Assembly: GCA_041687395.1 (NCBI GenBank) | Contig: JAWLCA010000007.1 | Span: 82,074 to 146,073, forward strand | Length of the DNA: 64,000 nucleotides | From: JAWLCA01 sp041687395 | GTDB lineage: Bacteria; Pseudomonadota; Alphaproteobacteria; Rhodobacterales; Rhodobacteraceae | Reading direction: 5' to 3' | Shown here: positions 26,056-33,551 of the stretch, in pieces | Numbering within the stretch: the first letter of the stretch is position 1 | Layout of the letters: each line of letters starts with the position of its first letter | Translations under genes and position numbers: made by a program | Notes under the pieces: model-generated | Databases searched by the model: none | Told to the model about the DNA's origin: nothing | Seen by the model: only the letters and a program-made list of their open reading frames with translations

Positions 26056-27941
26056 GGCGCGCCCCCGGCCAGCATCCGCCGCATCAGCCCACGCAGATCC
26101 TCGGGCGCGATCGGTTTCTCCAGCCGCGGCCGGCCGGTCTCGTCCAGAAACGCCCGCGCCGCCGGGCTCATCGTGTCGCCGGTGACAAAGGCGAGGCGCG
26201 GCACAAGCTGGGGGTGGTCGCGCTGCAGCGCCTGATAGACGCCGCGCCCGCCGATCCCCGGCATGGCGAGATCCGACAGGATCACCGCGAATTCGTCCTC
26301 TGCGAGGCGGCGCAGCCCGTCCTCGCCACTGCTCGCGTGCAGAACATCGAACCCCGCGCGGCGCAGGATTTCGGCGATCAGCCCGGCCACCTCGGCCTCG
26401 TCCTCGATCAGCAGGACGCGGGCCGGGGCCAGTGCGCCGGTTTTCGCCGGCATCCTTGCCGGGCGCGTGCCAGGGGCGGTCGCGACCGGCAGGCGCATCG
26501 CAAACACCGCGCCGCCGCCCGGCCGGTCCGCCACCTCGATCCGTCCGCCAAGCGCGCTCATCACCCGGTGGCAAAGCGCGAGGCCAAGGCCCGTGCCCTC
26601 GCCAACCTCCTTGGTGGTGAAGAAGGGATCGAAAATCCGCGCGCGCAGGGCAGGCGGCACGCCCGGCCCGTCATCCTCGACCCGAAGTTCGACCTTGCCA
26701 CCCAGATCGCGCGAGGTGATGCGGATCGTCCCCGCCCGCCCGGTGCCTGCGATGGCCTGATCGGCGTTGGTCACCAGGTTCATGACCACCTGCGCCAACT
26801 GGTCGGCATCGGCCATCACCGGCGGCAGCGCGCCCGCAAGTGCCACCTCCAGCCGGGCGCGCAGGCCAACGGGTCCGTGCCGCAGCGCATCCAGCGCCAC
26901 CTGCGCGACCGCCTCCAGATCGACGGGGGCCAGCACCGCCTCTTCCTGGCGGGCCATGGCAAGGAACGACTTCACGATCCGCGTGCAGCGCTCGGCGGCT
27001 TGGCTGATTCTGTCGATCCGGCGCAGGATCTCGGGGTCGGCGGTCTCTTCGCGCAGCATCATCGCATGCCCCACCACCACCGACAGTGGGTTGTTCAACT
27101 CATGCGCCACGCCCGCCAGCAATTCGCCCAGGGCCGACAGCTTCTCGTTCTGAAAGATCGTCTCGCGCTGGGCGGCCAGTTCGGCGCGCATCGCCAGTTC
27201 CTGGGTCCGGTCGATCAGGCTGGCCACGACCACATCCGCGCCACGATGTTCGATCAGCCGGGCCGAGATCGCGGCGGGAAAGACCCCGCCCGATCCGCGC
27301 CGTGCATCCACCGCCATCGCGTCGACCCGGCCGTTCGGCATCAGCGCGGTGATGAAATCCGCCCGTTTCTCGGGCGCGTCCAGCAGGTCGTTCAGGTTGC
27401 GGACCGGGCCGACCAGATCGGTCGCGGCGGGTGAGCGGTACATCACCTGCCCGTCGGCCAGCCGCGCCATCAGCACCGCGGCCGGGCAGGCCTCCAGCAC
27501 CTCGCGCAGCATCGCGTCGGCCTCGCGCACCTGCTCGGCCAGCCGCCGCCGGGCGGTCACGTCGCGCAGCGTCAGCGTGAAGCCGCCGCCCCGCGTCGCC
27601 GCCATCGAGGCCGAGATCACCACCCCGTTCAGCGCCTCGAAATCCAGCGCCTCGCGCCGCGCGCCGGGGTCCAGGCGCTGCTCGGCCCAGGCCAGCCGCT
27701 GCGCCGTCGTGGCATCGATCGCGCCGCGCGCCACCGCCTCGCGCAGCAGCAGTGCGAAACTCGCCCCCGGCACGAACAGCGGCGCCAGCGCCGGGTTCAT
27801 CTCGCGGAAGCGCGCATTGCACAGGACCAGCGCGCCGGCCGCGTCGAACAGCGCAAAGCCCTCGGACAGCGCCTCGATCGCGTCGGCCAGAAGCCCGTGC
27901 GACCGGGCATCGGCCGCCACCGATGCCAGCGTCTCAGTCAA
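26052..27941 (-). CDS. Hybrid sensor histidine kinase (PAS-HisKA-HATPase-REC)
   Basis: This 629-aa cytoplasmic protein has no transmembrane helix. Two PAS-like regions (about 15-130 and 140-250) precede a HisKA domain with His280 in GVAHELNNPL. An ATPase domain follows, with MNLVTNADQAI, DDGPGV and GTGLGLAL, and then a C-terminal receiver domain (about 507-625) with acceptor Asp557 in ILSDLAMPG. The PAS regions suggest sensing of a soluble or bound ligand, perhaps redox or gas. The gene overlaps the cyclase gene by 8 bp and the response regulator gene by 4 bp. A separate HPt domain needed for a His-Asp-His-Asp relay is not visible in the operon, so the receiver may instead tune the kinase. 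Confidence 0.92.
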   Translation of the reverse strand: MTETLASVAADARSHGLLADAIEALSEGFALFDAAGALVLCNARFREMNPALAPLFVPGASFALLLREAVARGAIDATTAQRLAWAEQRLDPGARREALDFEALNGVVISASMAATRGGGFTLTLRDVTARRRLAEQVREADAMLREVLEACPAAVLMARLADGQVMYRSPAATDLVGPVRNLNDLLDAPEKRADFITALMPNGRVDAMAVDARRGSGGVFPAAISARLIEHRGADVVVASLIDRTQELAMRAELAAQRETIFQNEKLSALGELLAGVAHELNNPLSVVVGHAMMLREETADPEILRRIDRISQAAERCTRIVKSFLAMARQEEAVLAPVDLEAVAQVALDALRHGPVGLRARLEVALAGALPPVMADADQLAQVVMNLVTNADQAIAGTGRAGTIRITSRDLGGKVELRVEDDGPGVPPALRARIFDPFFTTKEVGEGTGLGLALCHRVMSALGGRIEVADRPGGGAVFAMRLPVATAPGTRPARMPAKTGALAPARVLLIEDEAEVAGLIAEILRRAGFDVLHASSGEDGLRRLAEDEFAVILSDLAMPGIGGRGVYQALQRDHPQLVPRLAFVTGDTMSPAARAFLDETGRPRLEKPIAPEDLRGLMRRMLAGGAP

Positions 27942-28989
27942 GGCCCGCGGGGCCGGCCGGGGCCAGCTCTGCCATGCGCCAGACCTCGATCCGGCTGCCG
28001 TCCGCCAGTTCGCGCGGGCCCAGGCTTTCCAGGTCGAACCGCCCCTCCAGCCCCGCCACCGCGTCCGGATCCGCGCAGATCGTCATCGGCTCGGCCAGCA
28101 GGCGCAACCTCTGCGCCCGGGTCACCGCCGGGCCGAACACGTCGTAAAGATATTTCTGCACCCCCACGACCGACCCGATCACCGCGCCCGAGGCCAACCC
28201 GATTCGGCAGCGCCAGGCGTTGGGGTGGCTTTCGTTCCGCTGCCGCAGGTAGCGCACCAGCCGCACCGCCACGTTCGCCACCGCTGCCGCGTGGTCGTCC
28301 ACCGCGTCGGGCACGCCCGCCACGGTGACATAGACATCGCCGATGGTCTTGATCCGCTCGCAGCCGAACTGCTCGCCGATGCGGTCAAAGGCGGTGTAGA
28401 TGTCATTCAGCTCGCTCACGATCACGCCGGGATCGACGCGCTCCACCATCTCGCCGAAGCCAACGAAATCGACGGTCAGCACCGAGACCGGCGTGTAAAG
28501 CCGGGGCGTGACCACGCCAAAGGTCTTGTATTCCTCGTAGACCGACCGCGGCATCATGTTCAGCAGCAGTTTCTCCACCTGCTCCTTCTCGCGCTTCAGC
28601 TCGCGGGTGTTGCGCTCGACCATCAGCGAATAACTGTCGATCATCGACTCCAGCTCGCGGATGCGGGTGATGTTCTGGCAGACCAGCACCGCGATCCGCT
28701 GCCCGCCGTCCAGCGCAAGCGTGACATCCATCGCCACCACCATCGTCCGGCGGCGCAGCTTGAACGTGGTCTCGGTGGTGAATCGCCCGCCCTCGGCGAG
28801 CGCCGCCTGCAACGTTTCGCTTTCCAGCCCCGGAAACAGGTCGCCCAGCCGCGCGCCCGGTTCCGGCGCGCCGAACCATTCCGCAAAGGTGTCATTGTGA
28901 AACCGGAATCGGAACGCATCGGCATCGACCAGCGCGACGCCGACGCCGATGGCGCGCAGAAGCTGCTCGTTGATCGCCTCGATGTTCAT
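27934..28989 (-). CDS. PAS-linked class III adenylate/guanylate cyclase
   Basis: This 351-aa soluble protein has an N-terminal PAS-like domain (about 10-110), a short coiled coil (RELESMIDSYSLMVERNTRE region, 111-145) and a class III cyclase domain (about 165-345). Metal-binding Asp174 (LTVDFVGF) and Asp218 (KTIGDVYV) are present. Lys214 and Asp283 (YDVFG) are the ATP-specifying pair, so cAMP is the expected product. The transition-state Arg294 is present but the usual Asn is Thr290 (AVTRAQR). The PAS-coiled-coil-cyclase order resembles gas-responsive cyclases. It overlaps the globin gene by 4 bp and the kinase gene by 8 bp. Confidence 0.9.
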   Translation of the reverse strand: MNIEAINEQLLRAIGVGVALVDADAFRFRFHNDTFAEWFGAPEPGARLGDLFPGLESETLQAALAEGGRFTTETTFKLRRRTMVVAMDVTLALDGGQRIAVLVCQNITRIRELESMIDSYSLMVERNTRELKREKEQVEKLLLNMMPRSVYEEYKTFGVVTPRLYTPVSVLTVDFVGFGEMVERVDPGVIVSELNDIYTAFDRIGEQFGCERIKTIGDVYVTVAGVPDAVDDHAAAVANVAVRLVRYLRQRNESHPNAWRCRIGLASGAVIGSVVGVQKYLYDVFGPAVTRAQRLRLLAEPMTICADPDAVAGLEGRFDLESLGPRELADGSRIEVWRMAELAPAGPAGLD

Positions 28990-29345
28990 GGCTTCACCAC
29001 GAGGCCGCGGCGGCGGTGGAACTCGGTGACCACATGGGCCACGTCCTCGGGCGCAATGCCGTGATCGGCCAGCGTCTCCGCCAGAACCTCCTCCAGCCGG
29101 TCGAAGTGGGCGTCCGCGATGGCCAGATGGCTGTGCATCCGCGCGATCTGGTCGTCGCTGTAGTGCGCGGGCCCGCCCAGCAGCATGGCGACGAACTTGG
29201 TCTGGTGATCGACGATCCGGGCCATGTCGACATCGTCGAAGAACGGGCCCAGATCGTCGTCTTCCATGATCCGGTTGTAGAAATCCAGCACGATGCGGCT
29301 GATCTGGGCAAAGCCGCCATAGCGTTCATAGACCGATCGTTCCAT
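28986..29345 (-). CDS. Group I truncated hemoglobin
   Basis: This 119-aa protein has the two-over-two truncated globin fold of group I (trHbN). Proximal His71 lies in MHSHLAIADAHFDRL, Tyr23 (FYNRI) stands at the B10 position that stabilises bound O2, and QTKFVAMLLGGPAHY marks the E helix and the GGP turn. It is the first gene of a four-gene operon with a PAS-cyclase, a hybrid kinase and a response regulator, each overlapping the next. This suggests it acts as the heme gas sensor, or as a local O2/NO scavenger, for that signalling chain. The role as sensor is inferred only from linkage. Confidence 0.92.
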   Translation of the reverse strand: MERSVYERYGGFAQISRIVLDFYNRIMEDDDLGPFFDDVDMARIVDHQTKFVAMLLGGPAHYSDDQIARMHSHLAIADAHFDRLEEVLAETLADHGIAPEDVAHVVTEFHRRRGLVVKP

Positions 29346-29438
29346 GATCCGTCCCTCGCCTCGCTGTGATGTGCTGTAGCAATAGTATGCTCCCCTCTGT
29401 CCCGGTCTGGCAACCCTGTTGATCCGCGCCCGGTCATG

Positions 29439-30284
29439 TCAGGCCGCCATCGCCGGGGCGGCGGTGGCCGTCGCGTCCACGGCCGACAGGTGCCGGCCGA
29501 TCATCGGATCGACGACATGCGGGTCGGTCAGCGGCGCCATGTGGCCCGCGCCCGCGATCAACCGCAGTTCCGCGCCAGGGATCGCCCCGGCCACCAGTTC
29601 GGCGGTGCGCAGCGCGGGCAGGGGCGTGTCCAGCCCGGCTGCGACCAGCGTGGGGCAGGCAAGGCCCGACAGTGCCCGCAAGGTCAGGCCCGGTGCCTCC
29701 AGCGCGGCGAAATTCGCCACCACCCTGTCCACGCACCCCAGCACGAAGCCCCGCAACCGGTCGGAACTGCGCGCCCAGGCGCCCGGCCCGTTCCAGTAGT
29801 CGATGAACCGCTCGGCCGCCGCTCCGGCGCGCCCTCCGCGGGCGGCGCTGCGCACCTCGTGGGCCACGGCGGCGATCTCTTGCGCCAGCAGCATATCGGC
29901 ACCGTCGGATCCCGCCAGCAACCGGAACGCCGCCGGCTCGATCAGCGTCAGGCTGCGCACCGCCTGCGGCATGGTGATCGCCACAGCCAGCGCCACCGCG
30001 CCGCCAAACGAATGCCCCACCAGATGCACCGGCCCGCCCGCCGCGTCGAAGACCGGGCGCAGGAACGCCGCCTCGGCCGCAAGGCTCTGCGGTGCCAGCG
30101 GCCGGCCCGACCGGCCGTAGCCCGCCAGATCCGGCGTCATCACGCGGTAGCGCCCCGACAGGTAGCCCGTCAGCGTGCGCCATTGCGCCCCGGTGCTGGC
30201 CGACCCGTGCAGCGCCACCACCGGCGCCCCGTCACCGTGGCTGGCCCAATACACCATCCGTGCCGTTGTTCCCTGAAAACCCAT
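29439..30284 (-). CDS. Alpha/beta hydrolase
   Basis: This 281-aa hydrolase has the nucleophile elbow GHSFGG with Ser92, the oxyanion segment VVALHGSASTGAQWR and the C-terminal catalytic His in AGAGHMAPLTDP. No signal peptide is present, so it is cytoplasmic. The ATG follows GGGAGGGAAGG. It diverges from the DUF1127 gene, and the shared 223-bp gap contains two GAAAC modules, one oriented to each gene and each exactly 85 bp from its start codon. The substrate is not known. Resemblance to esterases and C-C hydrolases and the nearby flavin enzymes would fit breakdown or detoxification of a small hydrophobic compound. Confidence 0.88.
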   Translation of the reverse strand: MGFQGTTARMVYWASHGDGAPVVALHGSASTGAQWRTLTGYLSGRYRVMTPDLAGYGRSGRPLAPQSLAAEAAFLRPVFDAAGGPVHLVGHSFGGAVALAVAITMPQAVRSLTLIEPAAFRLLAGSDGADMLLAQEIAAVAHEVRSAARGGRAGAAAERFIDYWNGPGAWARSSDRLRGFVLGCVDRVVANFAALEAPGLTLRALSGLACPTLVAAGLDTPLPALRTAELVAGAIPGAELRLIAGAGHMAPLTDPHVVDPMIGRHLSAVDATATAAPAMAA

Positions 30285-30335
30285 CCTTCCCTCCCTTGCG
30301 TGTCTCGGTTGATGCAGCGGGGATATCGGCGGGGC

Positions 30336-30382
30336 GTGTCCCGCGCGTGTCGCGCCGCGCCGCGCCGTGTTTCAATTGTTTC
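30336..30382 (-). promoter_or_regulatory. GAAAC triple-repeat module before the hydrolase gene
   Basis: The minus strand reads GAAACAATTGAAAC (30382-30369) and then GACAC starting 33 bp after the second GAAAC. The proximal repeat base lies 85 bp from the hydrolase start codon, the same distance as in the MFS and DUF1127 genes. Confidence 0.65.
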
Positions 30383-30409
30383 AGGGCTCCGCTCGCGGCC
30401 GGCAGGACG

Positions 30410-30456
30410 GCAACAACTGAAACACGCACCACCCGCGCAGGACATCGCCGGGAAAC
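30410..30456 (+). promoter_or_regulatory. GAAAC triple-repeat module before the DUF1127 gene
   Basis: The plus strand reads GCAACAACTGAAAC (30410-30423), then GAAAC starting 33 bp after the second repeat (30452-30456). The distance from 30423 to the start codon at 30508 is 85 bp. It is back-to-back with the hydrolase copy in the same divergent gap, so one factor could control both directions. Confidence 0.65.
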
Positions 30457-30507
30457 AGGGGCGCGCGACAGTCCGGCATCGTCACAGCACAGGAAGGATG
30501 CACCACG

Positions 30508-30672
30508 ATGATCGGGAAGATGATGACCGCGATGCGCGCCTCGGCCGATGTCAGCCGCAAGCGCCGGGAGTTGAAGGCCCTGCGCGAGATGGAGCCGCGC
30601 ATCCTGCGCGACATCGGCGTGACCGAGGGCGAGATCGACGCCGCCATGCGCCGCCTCAAATACTGGATCTGA
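30508..30672 (+). CDS. DUF1127 small protein
   Basis: This 54-aa basic protein (MIGKMMTAMRASADVSRKRR start) carries the YjiS/DUF1127 core: RRELKALREMEPRILRDIGVT, then EGEIDAAMRRLKYWI. Small DUF1127 proteins in alphaproteobacteria affect RNA turnover and nutrient or oxidative stress responses. AGGAAGGA precedes the ATG by about 9 bp and a strong terminator follows at 30708-30738, so it is a single-gene unit. I looked downstream for the anti-Shine-Dalgarno sRNA loops that accompany some Rhodobacter DUF1127 genes and found none. It shares the GAAAC module with its neighbours. Confidence 0.9.
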   Translation: MIGKMMTAMRASADVSRKRRELKALREMEPRILRDIGVTEGEIDAAMRRLKYWI

Positions 30673-30707
30673 TCGCTCCGGGCAGGACAGCCCGGCCATT
30701 GCCAGAA

Positions 30708-30738
30708 GGCCCCCGCCAGCGATGGCGGGGGCCTTTTT
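30708..30738 (+). terminator. Intrinsic terminator of the DUF1127 gene
   Basis: An 11-bp perfect stem, GGCCCCCGCCA with TGGCGGGGGCC around GCGA, is followed directly by TTTTT (30734-30738). It is a textbook rho-independent terminator 35 bp after the stop codon. Confidence 0.92.
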
Positions 30739-30780
30739 CGTCGCGCGATGTGCCGCCGTGGGCATGGCGTCAAAGGTTGC

Positions 30781-30849
30781 GTTCAGGTTAACAGAATTTC
30801 GACTTCTTCGGTATTTCAATGACTTGGAAAAGTGCTCACGCGTGAGCAC
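30781..30849 (-). repeat. Palindrome-plus-tail element, copy 1
   Basis: Read on the minus strand, the perfect 18-bp palindrome GTGCTCACGCGTGAGCAC (30832-30849) is followed by an AT-rich tail with TTTTCCAAGTCATTGAAA and ending TTAACCTGAAC. Copies at 52463-52533 and 57646-57720 align without gaps, with exactly 60 nt from palindrome centre to the end of CCTGMAC. All three sit between convergent genes. The function is unknown. Confidence 0.75.
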
Positions 30850-30887
30850 ACGGGCTTTCGCCCGGCTCGGATGGGGGCGGGTGGCCC

Positions 30888-32048
30888 TCAGGCCACCCGT
30901 CGCGCCGGGGCGATCTGCTCCGCGATCCACCCCTGCTCGGCCTTCATCGCCGCGCTCAGATCCAGATGCAGGCCGCGCAGCGCCTCCATGTCGGCGGGCA
31001 TCGCCGCGATCGCCTCGGTCGCCTCGAACAGCGGCCGCGAGAGAGCGTCCCGCACCTGCTGATAACCGGCCAGCGCGGCTGGACCGCCTGCCAGAACCGC
31101 CCGGCCCAGCAGCCAGCCGTCGCGCAGCGCATCCGTGATCCCGTGGGCGGTGATCGGGTCCTTGAAATAGCCCGCGTCGCCGGCCAGCGCCCAACCCGGC
31201 CCCCAGGCCCGGCGCAGGAACCCCGGCGCCCCGGCAAAGCCGATGGGCCGCCCGACGATCTGGCCCGCCGCCACCTCGGCCGCCAGATCGCCATCGACCT
31301 CGGCCAGAACCGTGGCCAGACCGCTGGCCAGGTCGGCCCGCAACTCGGCCAGATACCGCGCGGGCGGCATCGAGACGAAGATGCATTGCGCGCCCCCGTT
31401 GGTCGGGATCACCCCCGCCGCCACGCCCGGCCCATAGTGCCATCGCGTGCCCCGGTCGGCCATGCCGGTGACGTAGGCAAAGATCACGGCGGTCGCGGTC
31501 TGCGCCGCGCGCGTCACCTCGGCACCGACCATCCGCGCCACCGACGACCGCCGCCCATCAGCCCCGATCATCAGCCCTGCGCGCACCTCGCAGACCGTGC
31601 CATCCGGCCCGGTCAGCACGGCCCCCTGCACCGCGCCCCCCGGACCGGCCAGCAATCCCCGCAGTGCCGTGCGGTGGCGCACCTCCGCCCCCGCGTCGCG
31701 CGCCGGCTGAACCAGGACGCTGTCGAGCAGCCAGCGGCGGGGCGCGATCAGGGCATCGACGCCGTTGCCCGGCTTGATCGGCACCGCGACCCTGTCTGCG
31801 CCATAGGCAAAGGTCGTCACGCGGATCGGCGGCGTGCCTTCTGCCAGAAGCGTCGGCAGAACCCCCCAATCGGCCAACAGCATCACCGCGCCGCGCATCA
31901 GCGCATGGGTGGACAGCGTGTCGGTTCCCGGCGCATCGCGCTCGACCACCAGAACCCGCGCCCCGCCGCGCGCAAGCGTCAGCGCCGCCGCCGACCCCGC
32001 GCAGCGCGCGCCCACGATCACCACATCGTAATCCGTCCGCTTTGCCAT
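30888..32048 (-). CDS. FAD-dependent oxidoreductase / aromatic-type monooxygenase family
   Basis: This 386-aa flavoprotein starts MAKRTDYDVVIVGARCAGSAAALTLARGG, an FAD-binding Rossmann segment with a GARCAG variant of GxGxxG, and carries the second FAD motif GDAGYFKDPITAHGITDALRDG near residue 285. It resembles geranylgeranyl reductase-like and group A flavin monooxygenase proteins. The ATG at 32048 lies 10 bp after the stop of the upstream FMO-like gene; the longer open frame would run into that gene. It is the last gene of the OsmC, 55-aa, FMO run. The substrate is unknown, though two flavin enzymes in tandem suggest successive oxidation of one compound. Confidence 0.85.
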   Translation of the reverse strand: MAKRTDYDVVIVGARCAGSAAALTLARGGARVLVVERDAPGTDTLSTHALMRGAVMLLADWGVLPTLLAEGTPPIRVTTFAYGADRVAVPIKPGNGVDALIAPRRWLLDSVLVQPARDAGAEVRHRTALRGLLAGPGGAVQGAVLTGPDGTVCEVRAGLMIGADGRRSSVARMVGAEVTRAAQTATAVIFAYVTGMADRGTRWHYGPGVAAGVIPTNGGAQCIFVSMPPARYLAELRADLASGLATVLAEVDGDLAAEVAAGQIVGRPIGFAGAPGFLRRAWGPGWALAGDAGYFKDPITAHGITDALRDGWLLGRAVLAGGPAALAGYQQVRDALSRPLFEATEAIAAMPADMEALRGLHLDLSAAMKAEQGWIAEQIAPARRVA

Positions 32049-32058
32049 TTCTGCCCCG

Positions 32059-33288
32059 TCACGCCGCCAGCCGGCTTTGCCCAAGAAACCCTGCAAGGTG
32101 ATGCGACAGCTCCTCGGCATCGCGCCCCACCCCATCGATGAAATTGGAACTGCGCCGCCGCAGAAATCGCAGCCCCAGCGCATAAAGCCCCGGCAGGGGC
32201 AGGACGCCCCCGTCGTGGATCAGCTCGCCGCGGGCATCCAGCACCGGCAGATCCAGCCAGCGATAATCGCGCCGGTAGCCGGTGGCGTAGATCACCGTGG
32301 CGATCCCCTGCGCCCTCAGGTCGATGCGGGACGGTCCCGACTGCGGCAACAGCTGCGGCTGCCAGGCCACGGGATCAGCGGGCGCGTCCAGCCCGGCGGC
32401 CGCGATGAAGGCGTCGATCCGCGCCAACACCCGCTGTCGGCGCGCCTCGGCGGCCACCAGATCAGCCGCCAGCGTGTCGCCAAGGCGCACGTGCCCGGCT
32501 TCCACCCCCAGCACCCGCCCGGTCACCCGCACGCCCATCCGCGCCAGCAGGCCCAGGTCGATCTGGCCCCGGCCGCTGAGTTGCATCGACGGCTGCCGGC
32601 GTGCCGCGGTCAGATCGCGCACCCCGTCCCAGCGGTCGGCCAAGATGCCCGAGCGGTCCAGCCAGTCAAAGATGTCCTGCCCGCGATAGCGGCGCGGCAT
32701 GGGGATATGCCGGCCAACGGCCAGCGTGACCTCGCGCCCCGCCGCACGCAATTCGCGCGCAATCTGCACCCCGGTCGCCGAGGCGCCCACGATCAGCACC
32801 CCGCCCGAGGGCAAGCCGTTGGCATGTTCATAGGCCGCGCTGTGCATCGTCATGATGCCGGCGCCGGGCGGCGTGAGGCTGCGCGGAACCAGAGGCCGGT
32901 CGCAGGCGCCGGTCGCGATCACCACGGCGCGCGCAAGGATCGGAGCGCCGTCGGTGTCGATCAGGTAGCGGCCCCAAAGGTCCGACAAACGCCGCACGGC
33001 CGTTCGTGTCTGAACCGGGGCCGTATCTGCATACCGCTCCAGCAGCCGCACCAGCGCCGAGCGATCCATGAAACCCTTTGGGTCCGGCCCGTCGTAGCGG
33101 TGCCCCGGCAGCCGTGTCATCCAGTTGGGTGTCAGCAGCCGAAGGTCGCGCCAGGGCAGGCTGCGCCAGCGCTGGGCCACCGCGCCACGATCCAGCACGA
33201 GATGGTCGATACCCAAATCCTGCAGGCACCGACTCATTGCCAGCCCCGCCTGTCCCGCGCCGATGATCGCCACATCCGTCCGTTGCAC
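32059..33288 (-). CDS. FMO/Baeyer-Villiger-like flavin monooxygenase family protein
   Basis: This 409-aa protein has two dinucleotide-binding motifs, VAIIGAGQAGLAMSRCLQ at the N terminus (FAD) and VLIVGASATGVQIARELRAAG near residue 165 (NADPH). The late YATGYRRDYRWL matches the ATG-type motif of flavin-containing monooxygenases. The LLTPNWMTRLPGHRYDGPDPKGFM stretch is typical of the bacterial FMO-like branch. A GTG start at 33288 follows GGAGGGATCGGC. It lies 65 bp after the 55-aa gene and 10 bp before the FAD oxidoreductase gene. It probably inserts one oxygen atom into a carbon, sulfur or nitrogen centre of an unidentified substrate. Confidence 0.87.
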   Translation of the reverse strand: MQRTDVAIIGAGQAGLAMSRCLQDLGIDHLVLDRGAVAQRWRSLPWRDLRLLTPNWMTRLPGHRYDGPDPKGFMDRSALVRLLERYADTAPVQTRTAVRRLSDLWGRYLIDTDGAPILARAVVIATGACDRPLVPRSLTPPGAGIMTMHSAAYEHANGLPSGGVLIVGASATGVQIARELRAAGREVTLAVGRHIPMPRRYRGQDIFDWLDRSGILADRWDGVRDLTAARRQPSMQLSGRGQIDLGLLARMGVRVTGRVLGVEAGHVRLGDTLAADLVAAEARRQRVLARIDAFIAAAGLDAPADPVAWQPQLLPQSGPSRIDLRAQGIATVIYATGYRRDYRWLDLPVLDARGELIHDGGVLPLPGLYALGLRFLRRRSSNFIDGVGRDAEELSHHLAGFLGQSRLAA

Positions 33289-33308
33289 GCCGATCCCTCC
33301 AGTGGTGC

Positions 33309-33336
33309 GGGGCCGGCGCGCGAATGCGCCGGCCCC
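33309..33336. other. Strong GC hairpin between the 55-aa and FMO genes
   Basis: An 11-bp perfect stem, GGGGCCGGCGC with GCGCCGGCCCC around GCGAAT, stands between the small gene and the FMO gene. No T tract follows on the minus strand, the direction of transcription. It could be an internal processing or attenuation hairpin that sets the ratio of upstream to downstream products. Confidence 0.5.
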
Positions 33337-33353
33337 GTTCTTCTTTGCTACGG

Positions 33354-33521
33354 CTACCCCTCGGGCTGGCTGAGCACCGCGTCCAGTTCTGCCCGCTTGG
33401 GGGCAAAGAAGCTGGTGCGGGCGTACCAGTCCTGAAAGCGGCTGTGGTCCGGCTCTGCCATGATGGCGTCGAAGCCGAAGGCGTGGCGCTTCATCGCGCG
33501 GTTGCGCGTTCTGGTCTGCAT
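33354..33521 (-). CDS. Small protein, 55 aa, unknown function
   Basis: This open frame encodes 55 residues beginning MQTRTRNRAMKRHAFGFDAI and containing DHSRFQDWYARTSFF. It is supported by a GGAG site 7 bp before the ATG, by its place 30 bp after the OsmC gene, and by codon use like its neighbours. The first 12 residues are basic and the rest amphipathic, with several aromatic residues. No signal peptide, membrane helix or known domain is visible. I do not recognise it. It may be an accessory subunit or partner of the following flavin monooxygenase. It could also be a leader without protein function, but the clean start and stop spacing favours a gene. Confidence 0.65.
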   Translation of the reverse strand: MQTRTRNRAMKRHAFGFDAIMAEPDHSRFQDWYARTSFFAPKRAELDAVLSQPEG

Positions 33522-33551
33522 GATGGTTCTCCGTGATTTCCGGACGCCGGT

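Noticed and set aside
30673..30707. Possible sRNA genes downstream of the DUF1127 gene, as known for some Rhodobacter species
   Set aside because: No CCUCC-type loop hairpins are visible before the terminator.
33309..33336. Hairpin considered as a terminator of the 55-aa gene
   Set aside because: There is no T run on the transcribed strand and the operon continues 21 bp later, so it is listed only as a hairpin.
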